From Lepidonotus clava (taxonomy: Eukaryota > Annelida > Polychaeta > Phyllodocida > Polynoidae), in assembly GCA_936440205.1 (NCBI GenBank), contig OW387133.1, positions 70,680,374-70,744,373 of the forward strand: a stretch of 64,000 nucleotides of DNA, in the 5' to 3' direction. The notes beneath the pieces were generated by a model. The model was not told the DNA's origin and did no database searches. It saw only the letters and a program-made list of their open reading frames with translations. Below, one piece after another: positions 31,470 to 42,830 of this stretch. A program made the position numbers and the translations under genes. How positions within the stretch are numbered: the first letter of the stretch is position 1; each line of letters starts with the position of its first letter.

Positions 31470-32111
31470 CCCTTTCACCGCGGGAAGCCACAAAAGTGGC
31501 TCTATAGTAAATCCCCATAGGGAGGGCATTTGAAGAGGAAGAATTCAGCTTTCAGAATCTGAAAGAATTTTTCAAAAATTCCTATTAGAACCAGAGATAT
31601 GGTCTTTTGAATAGTCTAGCGTAAATTCATAAGAAAATAGTAGAATTGCAATTGTGCAACCGTGTAACGATATACATAAAGATGATTTTGCCATCTTTTT
31701 TCAAATTGATAGAAATTTCTTAATTTTTGGAAAACAATATGATTTTCAAAATGTCATAACTTTGGTTTCATTTATGGTAATCACAAACTGTTTTTTTTGT
31801 TCAAACACAATAAACCTTTAGACAAAGTATTGTTCTCTTTGAAAAAATAAAATCAATATTTCAGCAATTGATGGTTACCATGGAAACCAATAATCCGAAT
31901 ATAATGCAGATATAACCAACATAGACAAGTTTAGTGAATTGGCAGGGTGCCAACATTTGGAATGTTTTCATCCAACTTACATAAAAACAAATTGCTCCAA
32001 AAGAATCTAGAGAAAATTCGAGTTTTAGGCAGTTTTAAGACTAATTTTCATATTTCGGCCAATATCTCTGTAATTATGAACTGTAGAATGACATATTCAG
32101 CAGTGAAAGAG
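31470..32111. mobile_element. Complete TTAA MITE with X-box
   Basis: 642 bp, CCCTTTCACCGC...GCAGTGAAAGAG, flanked by TTAA on both sides (31466-31469, 32112-32115). Contains GGTTACCATGGAAACC at 31873-31888. Same family as the truncated copy at 27923. Confidence 0.85.
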
Positions 32112-32363
32112 TTAAAGAGACAGGAAATGGCAGTATATTTCCTGAAATCATATTTGGGATTTCAATTTTTGGCCTAGATTATAAATAAGTTACATCTTTG
32201 TAAATGGCAAAGACTGGTCTACTTTAGCATATTTAGCATATGCGACCTTTGAAAATCTTTTTTCTTATAAGAATATTTACCTATTTTTTTCAGTATTCGA
32301 TTCCCCAATACACTATCTTAATATAATATTCCAGGCCATAAGACTGCTTTTCGCAGCGGATGC

Positions 32364-32364
<1 letters not shown>

Positions 32365-32400
<36 letters not shown>
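32365..32400. repeat. TA microsatellite
   Basis: Uninterrupted alternating AT run of about 36 bases. Confidence 0.95.
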
Positions 32401-32402
<2 letters not shown>

Positions 32403-32521
32403 CCCAATGAGGGGAAAGGGTGCTCCTTGCAGGATTTTCAATTAAACCAATGTTGTTAACTTTGAAAAAGTGTTTTGATAAACTGTGTATGCTATGCATT
32501 ATTTTGATGTATTAATGAAAA

Positions 32522-32640
32522 CATTGGTTCTGTACGTACATATCTTGTTCTGTACAGACACATTTTGGTTCTGTATGTACACATCTTGGTTCTGTCATAT
32601 ATCTTGGTTCTGTATGTAAATATCTTGGATCTGAACTTAT
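32522..32640. repeat. Short tandem repeat, unit about 24 bp
   Basis: Five or so diverged copies of CTTGGTTCTGTATGTACA. Confidence 0.75.
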
Positions 32641-34059
32641 GTCTTGAATCTAAGACTACAGGGATATGTTACTTCTAAAGGTATATTTTTATATCAAAGT
32701 GCTAATTTCAATTTGTGACCCAATGAGGGGAAAGGATGCTCCGTGCAGGGTTTCTTATGAAGCCAATGTTGTAGAGCAGGTTCTCAGCTTTCAAATGATA
32801 TCAAGCATGTTCAAATTTGATAATCATAGAGGAAGTTATCGACCCTTAAGCATAACACTGTCAGGATACCAGAAAATGAGGAAAAGCTTAATTTTCTTGT
32901 ATTTATTGAGATTTTGCATACACTATCATAAATTATTATCATAATTGCAAGTAAATATTCAAAAACACACTTTTATTCATTATTCTTTAACCAGAAATGA
33001 TAATTGTATTCTGCTTTCAATATTGAGACCTGAAAATAATAGTTTCTCATAGTTTACACTATTTTCTGAAAATCTGATGTATTTTAGTTTCCATGGCAAC
33101 CAAATAGAATGAATTAAGTAAATTTCCCATATTCACATTCCATATAGGAAAATATTCCATCATGATGGAATCTTTTGGGTATGATAAATGAATTCTACAT
33201 AAAAAGTCTTTTTTCATAAATCTACTCATATCTCCTTATAGTACACGGAGGCATTTTGGGTAATGATCCAAACTGGAGGTATAACAAACAGACTATTTTT
33301 TCCATTCATGGACCATTTCCCACAGCTGGCCTGATAGTTTGTACTAAAGTAAGTGTGTTCTGGAATATAGTAAATGGCTGGCTTCCATGGCAACATCCCA
33401 AAAATCAGGCAATTCTAAAATTAGCAGTATCTTTGACATATCTTCCTTAATATGTACAGAACCAAGGTCATTTTAAAAATTCTTACATATACGTACTGAT
33501 TTCGAATTTAAAATGAAGACAGATGCAAAGCTGTACCATTTTTAGATGTTGTGAAAAGAAAAAACATTGTAAATCATCTCTGGGAATTCGGAATAAAAAA
33601 AGCTTGCAATTGGTTCTGTACATACACAGCTGTACACCCAAAACCAATCTCTGTACGTACAGACCGAAGCTTTTAGTTACCAAATTACTCTTTATTCATG
33701 GAAAATTTGTGGCTTTTGTTGCAGGCTTTTAGCTTTCAAATGATACCAGGCATGTCAAAATCTGTTAATCCTTTAGATCCCAATCCGAGTTCACTCACTA
33801 GCTCACCCTGCATTCACCAGGGGGCTTCCCGCCACAAAGGTGCTAGTTAGAGTATAGTCATCAACATCCTTTGTTCTTTAACAAGAAATAATGTGATTTA
33901 TTTATAATCTGCTTTATGAGTTTTTAATTTTTATTAGAGAGATAACGTCTAGACTTGAAAAGGATAAGAGTGGATGTAACCTTTAAATGAGTGTTTTTGG
34001 AGAACATAACTACTCTTAAAGAGCACACTTTAACGAGCAAATGTCAGTCTTACTTATAC

Positions 34060-35967
34060 AGCTGAAAGTCTTTCAAATGTCAAGGAGTCTGCACTGGTCT
34101 GCCAGATCGTCTGACAGGTGTGGTGGGCATATCTGTTGCCCTAGTCGTCGTGGGTTGTGAGGGTGCTTTAGGCACTCCCACAGGTTCAGCTAGTGGTGTG
34201 GGTGGCACTACAGACGTTCAGAAAGTGCAACGCTAGGCTCACTCCAGTTCCTTGAGTAGGAGTGCTTCGTACCTCTAGCATTGCTAGGTAAGGGTCACTG
34301 GTATTTTGCGCACATTTCTTAAGGATTTTTTCGCTCCAGACTCTATTACTTTACTATTTGCATTAGGATGTCCTGGAGCACTAGAACAATGTTCAAAGTC
34401 ATTCTCGGCAGCAAACAGACCAAACTTCTCTGATGCAAACCGTTGACCATTGACACTGATCGCAGTTGATGGGTGACCACATCAAGCAAAGTTTGGTTTG
34501 AGTTTACTGATAACAGTCTTTGTCGAGGTGTTCTCCAGTTCAGCAACTTCCAAAAAAACACTGAAGTAGTCAATAGTCACAAGGTACTCATGGTTTTACC
34601 ATGTGGAAAGATCAACACCAATATTTTCCCAATTCTGTCCTACTGCTATGGGCATCAGTGTTTCCTTTTTTCTGGGCAGTATAGAAGGCGACCTGTTTTG
34701 ATATCACCAGGCATCCCAGGCCAATACAAACACTCTCTGGTTCATCTGAGCATACTGTCACTTCCTAGGTGGGACTGATGAAGATGTTCCTTCACTTTGG
34801 ATCGGAAAGTTTTGGGCACATCTATTCTCTTTTAAATATCAGTCCATCACTGACAGACAACTCATCCCTATAGGAGTAATAAGGAGTTATCAGAATTGGA
34901 AGATCCTGCTTCGACCCAGGCCATCCTTTGAGATCACTGACTTAAACATCTGGAGGCTGTCATTGGCCTCAGAAGCCTTCCTAATCTCTTCCAGTCACTC
35001 TTGACAAATCTTTAGGTGAGATAGAGCATTGATGGATGCAAAGTGTTCTGGTTGATCAGGAGAGTGAGGGAGATATGCCCTAGAGAGAGTATCAGCGACA
35101 TACATTTCCTTTCCATTTTTGTAGACTACTTCAAGATCATATTGAACCAATCTAAGCAACATACTTTGCATCTGCTTTGGTGCTTTCACAAGAGGCTTTC
35201 GAACAATAACCTCCAGAGGTTTGTGGTCAGAATGTACTATGGCTTTCCTCCCGAAGGTATACTCATGGATCCTCTCCACTACCCAAAAGTATACTCATGG
35301 AAGCTCTCCACTGAGTACACAACAGCCAAATACTCCTTCTCTATCTGAGCATAATCTATCTCAGTTGAGATGAGAGCTCTGCCAGTGATAAGCCAAAGGC
35401 TTGCCATCTTGAAAAAGTGCTGCTCCTAATCCAGTGCTTGAGGCATCACACTGCATGACCATGTCCTTATCAGGATCATATTACACTAGTACTGGAGCAC
35501 TTGACACTAGAGCTTTGATCTCCTTCATTGCTAGCTCTAGCTCCTAAGTCATTCCCACTTCACATTGTTGTAAGTAAAGGGTTCCATCACAGTGGATAAT
35601 CTGGGAAAGAACATTGCCAGATAGTTTATCATCCCCTGAAGTCGTCGGACATCTTCTACACATTTTGGGTTCTCCATTTTTAGGATTGCCTCATTTTTCT
35701 TAGAGTCAGGTTTGAGTCCATCTTTTGTCACAAGGTGTCCATTGTACTCTATTTCTGAGAGATTGAAATCACATTTTTGGACGTTCAACTTGATGTTTTT
35801 CTTTTGACATCAAATGAGTAGGTTACGGAGATTTCTGTCATGGTCGGCTTCGTCAACACCATAGATGAGAACATTGTCAGCTATGCACACTATACCCTCA
35901 AGTCCTTCCAGAGCCTAATTGAGTTTTCTCTAAAAGTTAGGAGCCCGTGACTACACATCCATGTTTG
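34060..35967 (-). mobile_element. Second gypsy fragment (old)
   Basis: Element fossil on the minus strand. Parts recognised: integrase-like sequence (about 34330-34980), RNase H (34995-35279, with SDHKPLEVIV and YVADTLSRA), and the end of the RT (35549-35788, with GHLVTKDGLKPD). It is truncated where the LINE begins, has no LTR that I can see, and is broken many times. It is older than the gypsy element on the left. Confidence 0.8.
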
Positions 35968-36211
35968 TTTTTTTATTTATTTTTTTTTATTTCTTAACCA
36001 CAATCATCTTAATGATGTTCTTCCATGTATGTGTTACATAGTGATTCAATACAATTCATAATGGTCAAAGCAATGGGTATCAAATACAAGTAATAATAGC
36101 GATATTACCCTAGCTAAGGTAAGCTTTGGGTATATGAAATATAGAATAGTATATAAGGTGAGAGGACAGCGTCCCATTATTATATATATGCACTTTCCCA
36201 ATATAGTTTAG

Positions 36212-37384
36212 CTATGATGTTTTGCGATATAACATTGTCATTATATTAAAGTTATGGTCTATATTTACAACACCCAACCATCCTTTCAAATCTGGTTGGA
36301 AGCCCTTTTTGTCAGAAGCAGACTTAATAATATGAGGAATTGCATTCCATAATTTTGATCCTACATAGTATGGGCTATTCTTATATACGTTCAGTTGTAC
36401 AATTTGCACTTCAAAGCATTTATGTTTGTTTAGTCTGGTATCTATGACATTTGGGGTTGCAATCCAATCATGATTGCCAGAACTACAGTTATGCATGTAA
36501 GACAGTAGATGGATCACTCTTCTATCATATAATTGATCTATTCTGCACATGTTATGCAGATCCGATGTTGTACAATCAATGGGACATATAATGTCCATAG
36601 TTAAGCGCAATGCTTTATTTTGCATTCTTTGCAACTTCACACAATCATGTTTCCTAGTCAAGAATAACATCATATCAGCATATTCAACAACTGGGAGGAT
36701 AGTTTGTTTGTATATGAGGATACGAGTAGGCTTATTGACATATTTTCTTAATTTGGATAATTTAAAAATTCTCTGAGCAAACTTTCTACAAACATTGTTA
36801 TAATGTCTATTCATTGTCATGCGCTCATCAAATATCACACATAGATAATTATACGAGCAACATGTGTCTAGTTCTTGTTCTCCAATACATACAGATAAGG
36901 GATTCAGTATCTTCTTGAGCATGCAACGAGTACCAAATACAGTTGATTTGGATTTTTTTATGTTAATCACTAATCCATTGTTGTTACACCAGTTTGTCAC
37001 ACGAGCCACCATATGATCAAGACGGTCCTGGATAATATTGATATCATTACTACTAGTATAAATGACCGCATCATCAGCATATAATATAATTTTTGTGTGT
37101 TGGTTGTTCAGACAGGTCATCATGTCATTAATACAAATAATAAAAAGGAGTGGACCGCAAGAGGACCCTTGGAGTACCCCTCTACGTATTGCATGCTCAT
37201 CTGATGGAATACCGTTTAGTTTTGTACGAATTCTTCTGTTACTAAGGTAGCTGTCTAACCATTTCATTATATTCTGGTTTGCTCCTATACATTCAAGTTT
37301 GGATAATAACAAGTCAGTGTGAACACAATCAAATGCTTTGGCCAGGTCTAAATATACAGCCCCAGTTTTTTCATCTAAAGCCAT
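36212..37384 (-). CDS. LINE reverse transcriptase
   Basis: 390 residues open. Motif A reads AVYLDLAKAFDCVHTDLLL, the next motif is GVLQGSSCGPLLFIICINDM, and the catalytic box is LYADDAVIY. The catalytic Asp residues of motif A and of YADD are present. The C-terminal part has a CVKLQRMQNKALRL segment (the thumb region common in CR1/Jockey/L2 elements) and ends MLYRKTS. It primes DNA synthesis from the target nick made by the endonuclease. The N-terminal RT segment lies upstream in a different frame (37375-37653), so the coding region is frameshifted. Confidence 0.9.
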   Translation of the reverse strand: MALDEKTGAVYLDLAKAFDCVHTDLLLSKLECIGANQNIMKWLDSYLSNRRIRTKLNGIPSDEHAIRRGVLQGSSCGPLLFIICINDMMTCLNNQHTKIILYADDAVIYTSSNDINIIQDRLDHMVARVTNWCNNNGLVINIKKSKSTVFGTRCMLKKILNPLSVCIGEQELDTCCSYNYLCVIFDERMTMNRHYNNVCRKFAQRIFKLSKLRKYVNKPTRILIYKQTILPVVEYADMMLFLTRKHDCVKLQRMQNKALRLTMDIICPIDCTTSDLHNMCRIDQLYDRRVIHLLSYMHNCSSGNHDWIATPNVIDTRLNKHKCFEVQIVQLNVYKNSPYYVGSKLWNAIPHIIKSASDKKGFQPDLKGWLGVVNIDHNFNIMTMLYRKTS

Positions 37385-38201
37385 ACTCTGTATCTACCAG
37401 TACTTCCATGTCCTGAACATCTTGATTTAATAAATTGTGTACATATTTTTCTAAGTTTGCCTGGTAACGGTTGTATTGTTCTTGGCTGCCAATTGTTACA
37501 GTCTTTCGAAGGGCCACTTTTTGGTGTTGGTGTAATTGTTGATAAACTCCATGAATCCGGGAATATTCCTGAATCTAAGGAGCACTGATACAGATCAAGC
37601 AATTGCTCTTCTAAAATAGTGAAAACATCTTTTAGAATGAATGTAGGGACCATATCGATGCCCGAGTCCTTGTTGACGTTGATATCCTCAATAGCTTTCG
37701 AACATCATTCAAATCAATATGCAAAGGGTCAGTATGTGATTGGGACACATTGGTGGGAATGGTGCCAGAGTTGGTGGGTACTTCCTGATGATTTTCCATA
37801 TTTTCTGTACAAGTACAGTTTTGAGTTAATCGTTCACCAATGGTGGCAAAGTGCTTATTTAAATATATACTGCTATCCTCGGGATTTAAAGTATTGCCTT
37901 CCTCATTCAGGATAGAAATGTTCTTAGGGCCATCTGTTTTGGGGGAAATTAGATGTCGCCAGATTTTTTTAGGATCCTCATTACATCGTGTCAGGCTTGA
38001 TTCGACAAATGATTCTTTGGCGCCGTTAATGGTTTTATTTACTAGATTACGTAATACACGTACCTTTCCCAGGTTTTCTGAGCTTCTATTTAAGGTACAA
38101 TCACGGACTGCCTCATTTCGATCATTAATCAATTCAGTTATTTCATGAGTCCACCAATCTGGCCTATCAGATCTAGCATGTATGCATTTTACTGGACACA
38201 T
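37375..38201 (-). pseudogene. LINE linker between endonuclease and RT, and start of RT
   Basis: The frame 37632-38201 reads RPDWWTHEITELINDRNEAV and DPKKIWRHLISPKTDG, the usual connection between endonuclease and RT in CR1/Jockey-type LINEs. The start of the RT (MVPTFILKDV, GIFPDSWSLSTITPTPKSG) follows in another frame (37375-37653). At least two frame changes separate these parts. Confidence 0.8.
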
Positions 38202-38588
38202 GATTTCAAGATGTCCAATTAGGAGATTGTAGATTATTTTCCATTTTTTATTTGGGTCTGATTCATTATAATATTATTGCACCCAATCATTAGTTGTTAA
38301 TAATTCAGATAGTACCTCTTTACCATAAGGCCGGTAAGTTCTTCCCCATACTTTGGTATATTTAGGTTTTTCTCGATGTTTTTTCCTAATGGCATAAGTG
38401 CCCAAATGGTCACTAAGTTGCCAGTCAAGAGTCCCACTTTCATAGAGGAATTTGGCATCCGTCAGTATTAAATCAATACAAGTTTTACCATGTCTAGAGA
38501 ATCTTGTAGGCGTTTTAACAGTTTGAATTAAACAGTGCTCTCTAATAATTATGATCTATTAGTGACTTAGTTTTATTGTCATTTCGTT

Positions 38589-39480
38589 TTAAAAATCAAT
38601 ATTGAAATCAACAAGCATCCATAGTTCCCTATTTTCAACTGTGCCATGATTTGATAGTTTATCTAGGTGCTCGTAGAAATGTTCCGAATCGCCATCAGGT
38701 GGACGATAAATTTGTGATATCATCATCTTCCTATGACAATACCATCCTTCCACTTCAACTGTTGACATTTCAATGTCTTTGCATACAAATGAGTAATCCA
38801 TATTCACAGTAGCATATGGGACAATATCATATTTAACCCTTTCAAGACGCCATGGAATGTTGATATAGTACCCAATTGACACCAAATTACCCAGGAAATA
38901 TACCCAAAAGACGCCACTGGTACCACAAAGTTTTAAATTAGTCCAATAAAAAGGTAACGCATGAATAGACATAATTATTTCCGAATGGCATTAGTTAAAA
39001 GGAGTATAATATGGACCATTTTAGTGTTTTGAAATAGAAAAAAAATATATTTGATACATATTGAGCATCAAATTCACAATATTAAGATATTTCCTATGTA
39101 TCTCTCAGGCATCAGGCGTCTAGGCCTGGTGATGCCTTAGAGATACAGGAGACTAGGCCTGGTGATGCCTGAGGGATAAAGGCGTCCTGAAAGGGTCAAA
39201 TATATTACAACACCACCACCACGCTTTTTTGTTACCCCATTAGAGTAACCCATTTCCCTATCTAATCTATATAATTATACTTTTACCCTCAATGTCTATC
39301 ATATCATTGGTTTATAGTGAGTGCAACCAGGTCTCAGTGAATACCATCACGTCTACATGTTCGTAAGCTTCTCTGATCTTGTTCATTTTACTGAACAAGT
39401 CACAGACATTGTTTTGTACGAATTTTAGGCCCTTAGCCTTGTTAAGAGATTCAATATTGCTTGTCATCCATAACTAATAA
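38589..39480 (-). pseudogene. LINE endonuclease, split by a MITE
   Basis: The N-terminal part (about 39330-39460) reads KFVQNNVCDLFSKMNKIREA and VMVFTETWL, the N and E boxes of the APE-like nuclease. The later part (38589-38830) reads DIVPYATVNMDYSFVC, SQIYRPPDGD and MLVDFNIDF, the last corresponding to the usual GDFN. A 358-bp TTAA MITE (38837-39194) separates the two. It nicks target DNA to prime insertion; this copy cannot do so. Confidence 0.85.
38837..39194. mobile_element. TTAA MITE inside the LINE endonuclease
   Basis: 358 bp, starts CCCTTTCAAGACGCC and ends GGCGTCCTGAAAGGG. TTAA precedes (38833-38836), and TCAA, a decayed TTAA, follows (39195-39198). The right half has AGGCCTGGTGATGCCT repeated in both directions. 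Removing it restores continuity of the LINE, so it inserted after the LINE. Confidence 0.85.
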
Positions 39481-40053
39481 TATCTGGATTCATGGTATTC
39501 ATTGGATAGCCCGACCTGATTAACTCTAGAGTATGTACAAACAAATTTGACGATAATATCATTAATAATAGAGCTACTATAAATGTGATTTCCCCAACGT
39601 ATTTGACATCAAGTTGGGGAAGAGACACAATTAAGTATCATTCCACATATTTTCAGTCATATCCATGCCGGAGGCTGTGCTACATAAAGTTATACAGTTG
39701 AATCATAGAACGTGCGATTTAAATAATTCTACATGTATATATAAACATATAAAGGTGACAACGGAGGGCTCCGCGAGTGATATATAATGTTGAAATGCAA
39801 TTTTCACGTCGTACATATGATACTAAGTCAAGTTAATTCTAAGTGGTAGTTTATAATATCGTAATGTGATACAGCCATAGTCTTAAGCTCAGATAAGCTT
39901 TTAGATGATATGTGAAATGATTTGTGTTATAGTTCATATTTCAAATCCGAAGCATTCCTGCAAGTCAATGAGTGTAATTGGTGTTTAAGCAGGCTCATTT
40001 TAGCCATGCTTTAATAAGTAGAGTTATTTATCAAATTCAAACTATAAAAGTTC

Positions 40054-40845
40054 TTAGTATCGAGGTAAATAAAAGTCAACTTCCCTGTTGTGTCCTACGT
40101 TCCGCCACAGGGTCCGCGCAATGCGTGGTTGGCTCTGGTCATCGGGATGTAATCCATCTGATAGGCAATGGTATAAGTTGTTCACAAGTCCAGTTCGCGG
40201 CCGATTGCGATGGATGATGTTATTGATACAGGGGGTCAGCACCGCATTTTCAATGTTGAAGTGGTTAATCATTGCATTTATATGGTTTATTGCTGTGTCC
40301 AGGCATCCCTGGTTCTCATCGTAGTAGTGATGATAGTTGTTATAGGCTTCGATATCCATTCCATACAGCGGACATAGGATCACAGGTACAGAGCCAAAAT
40401 AATATCGGCATGCGTTATGTGCAGAGTACAACTCTGTAACAACGTTCCCGACCAGCTCAGATAAGATGGTGGTTCTGATTTGTATGGTTCGGATACTCCT
40501 GTTTAACTGTGTCAGATTGTTGATACCGGCTAGTATGTTTATGGATTCAATATCAGTTTCGTGTCTGAAATCCCGTATTTTGTCCTCAATGTTACGCACA
40601 GTGCCACTGGGAAAAAAATATATCTCTGCTGTTGATCTCCCTCCTTGAGGCAGATGTTTCCAAAGTAGCTTACCTCTGGAATCGGAAAATATAAAGATGT
40701 GCCCCATGGCTAGTTTTGGTAGTGTATGGTCCAAGTGCTTCTGTATTGTCTGGGACTGGGGCGGCGTGTGCGATTGGGCCAGCCCTACGTTAGGGGTGCG
40801 AGTGTCAATAGACACGTTTCTTATAACGACCTTCAGTGGTTGCAC
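40054..40845 (-). CDS. LINE ORF1 with SGNH-hydrolase pattern
   Basis: 263 residues, intact. Block I reads IFSDSRGKLLWKHL (catalytic Ser in DSRG). The middle has ESINILAGINNLTQLN, matching the block with GxNN/GxND. The end reads SDGLHPDDQSQ, which provides the D-x-x-H of the final block. This order of blocks is that of SGNH (GDSL-type) esterases, which are found in ORF1 of CR1-group LINEs. The N-terminal ~40 residues look disordered. The role in retrotransposition (lipid or membrane contact, RNA binding) is not settled. The start ATG at 40845 is followed by a long open frame, and the ORF is upstream of the endonuclease as expected. Confidence 0.75.
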   Translation of the reverse strand: MQPLKVVIRNVSIDTRTPNVGLAQSHTPPQSQTIQKHLDHTLPKLAMGHIFIFSDSRGKLLWKHLPQGGRSTAEIYFFPSGTVRNIEDKIRDFRHETDIESINILAGINNLTQLNRSIRTIQIRTTILSELVGNVVTELYSAHNACRYYFGSVPVILCPLYGMDIEAYNNYHHYYDENQGCLDTAINHINAMINHFNIENAVLTPCINNIIHRNRPRTGLVNNLYHCLSDGLHPDDQSQPRIARTLWRNVGHNREVDFYLPRY

Positions 40846-40860
40846 GTCTCATGTTTTCAC

Positions 40861-42218
40861 GAGTGTCTTCCAGTATTAGGTCGCCTTCATTTTGGCCTTT
40901 GATTATTCCCTTATCATAATGTTTGGTACTGTCTAGGGAGTGCTGATGCCAATTTTTATATCAATACCTTTAATAGTTTTTGTTTCATGCACACCTTTAT
41001 CCCATTGTGTTTATTGAGATTTTGCATAACTTATTATTTATTATGATGATTGTAAGTAAATACTCATAAACACAATCATATTCATTATTTTATAGCCAGA
41101 AATAATAAATCTATTTTGTTTTCAGTGTGGAGACCTAAAAATAATAGTTTCTTATGGTTTAAATCATTGATTATTATGAAAATTTAATGTATTTTAGTTT
41201 TTATGGCAACCAAATAGAATTAATTAGGTGAAGTACCCAGTTTAAAACGTTCCATTGACATTCTAAATATGAAAATGTTCCATTGTGATGGAAAGTTATT
41301 AGTATGATGAATGAATTCTACACTTAAAATTTGTTAAAGACAAAATTTCGTTTTCTTTTTATAAATTTACTCAAACCTCCTAAAATATTAGGTTTAGGAT
41401 AGCAAACCTAGAAACCTTGAAGTATCCTGATCACATTTGGTATCTAATGCCAGAGTACCATCCTGTACATTTGTCTTCAGAGAGACAAATTCTAAAATAT
41501 GCATATTTTGCATGATTAATAGCATGAAATGATAAAGTCAGAAAAAAGAAATATAATTCTTTTGGTTCCATTACTTTTTCTGAAGTTTAAAACTTAGTAC
41601 TCCATGAATACATATGGCAATTCTTTTTCAATTGACCTATATAAGTTCTAAATATTCTAAAAATACTAATTTACTCAAAAATGTCCTTCTCAATTTTATG
41701 TGCATGGACAGGACACTAAGGCAAAAAGATGAATAAGTTTTAATTGAAATAAGTTTCTAGAAACCCCAGAATTGTAAATGATACTGATTTTTGGCAATTG
41801 AAGAAATTTCTATTAATATGACTGTGATAATTGTAAGTTAATATTCAATAACACAGTTTTATTCATTATCTTTTAACCAGGCATGATATATCTATTCTGT
41901 TTTCAGTGTGCAACCTGCAGCTGAAAGGGATAGATTCTAAGAGTTTAAACGATTTTATGAAAATTTCTTGAATTTCACTTTCCAAAATGTTTTGGATATG
42001 ATGAATGAATTCTACAATATGGGGTTTTCAACTTCTGAGAAATAAAGTACCATCCTGTACAGGCAACGTCATGTACACACTCTTTATAGTACAAACAACA
42101 TCAAGACGTTATATTCATAGCCAAAATTAAGGTGTATAACATGGTAATTGATTCATCGCCTTTGAATAAAGATTCAAAGTTCATGTTTAACTAAAAGATC
42201 TGTCATAAAAATGCTTAC
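40861..42218. other. Non-coding sequence with MITE remnants
   Basis: The stretch 40990-41440 is a truncated, X-box-decayed MITE of the 42831 family (TTTTATGGCAACCAAATAGAAT near 41200, GGTTTAGGATAGCAAACC near 41390); similar pieces recur to about 42020. No exon recognised. Confidence 0.5.
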
Positions 42219-42507
42219 TTTCTGCTGGGCCCATCATTATCAAAGATAGATACATAGTCATATGCACAATCTGTCAAATCTTCACTCTGTGGGTTGACAA
42301 GTTCGCAGTCTGCCTGTGATGATATGTCTCCAGTGGGTTCTATGGCAAAGTTGGTGAAGTCGAGGCTTACTGTGCATGTACTGTAGGGCACACCGATTGT
42401 CCAAATGCAGACCTTGCAATTCGGGTAGATGTTGGGGTAACTTGGGGATTTAATGATCCCGGACAGGACTCCGGTAGTTGTCTGAGTTCCTTCACATTCA
42501 GTGCTTT
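42219..42507 (-). CDS. CUB-domain exon, first half
   Basis: 289-bp minus-strand exon. The acceptor TTTTACACAG precedes it (plus ct at 42508-42509) and the donor GTAAGC follows (from 42218). It reads STECEGTQTTTGVLSGIIKS, SPSYPNIYPNC, CIWTIGVPYSTCTVSLDF and CAYDYVSIFDNDGPSR. The C...G.I.SP.YP..YP.C..C.W.I pattern and CxYDYVxI are the first half of a CUB domain. It starts in phase 1 and ends in phase 2 with AA, and the copy A exon at 22359-22477 supplies the A that completes a Lys codon just before YCG. It therefore pairs with that exon on the minus strand. CUB domains mediate protein binding outside cells. Confidence 0.88.
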
Positions 42508-42830
42508 CTGTGTAAAAGATACCAATGCACAAGGGGTTGAATGATATGAATCTTAAAAGGAGATAGAGGCATTTTTTAACATGGATAATAATGAGAAAGG
42601 TCATAAGATACAGTCGAATTATGAATTAAGAAGACACTGACAGTCTCTTGTTGATTGAAAACAGTAGTCTTTAGGGGAAAGTAGGGTAATTTTAGGCATG
42701 TGTCTGATTTCACGCATGACATTTGTTTTAGGCTTGTACACTTCATGGGTCATGATAATTATTACAAGAATTTATTGGGCATTATGTGCAGCATGGCCAA
42801 TTATTCACTGCCTATTACAATTTATATATA
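42508..42830. other. Intron sequence
   Basis: Follows the CUB exon acceptor. No feature recognised apart from the pyrimidine-rich approach to the splice site. Confidence 0.4.

Larger units (their letters stand above)
32112..34059. other. Non-coding sequence with diverged MITE pieces
   Basis: Holds the TA run, the GTTCTGTA tandem repeat, two GAGGGGAAAGG ends (near 32408 and 32722), X-box-like GTTTCCATGGCAACC near 33091 and CTTCCATGGCAAC near 33381, and a short fragment of the CCTTTAGA MITE near 33766. No exon recognised. Confidence 0.5.
35968..40860 (-). mobile_element. LINE (non-LTR retrotransposon) of the CR1/Jockey type
   Basis: About 4.9 kb on the minus strand: ORF1 (40054-40845), apurinic-type endonuclease (about 38589-39480, interrupted by a MITE), linker, reverse transcriptase (36212-37384), 3' UTR, and an A-rich tail (35968-35996 on the plus strand as a T-rich run). 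Its 3' end abuts the gypsy RT fragment, so it probably inserted there. It has an ORF1, an endonuclease and an RT, and is near full length. Confidence 0.85.

Noticed and set aside
33483-33732. Overlapping frames on both strands
   Set aside because: Short, AT-rich and without motif; judged chance frames.
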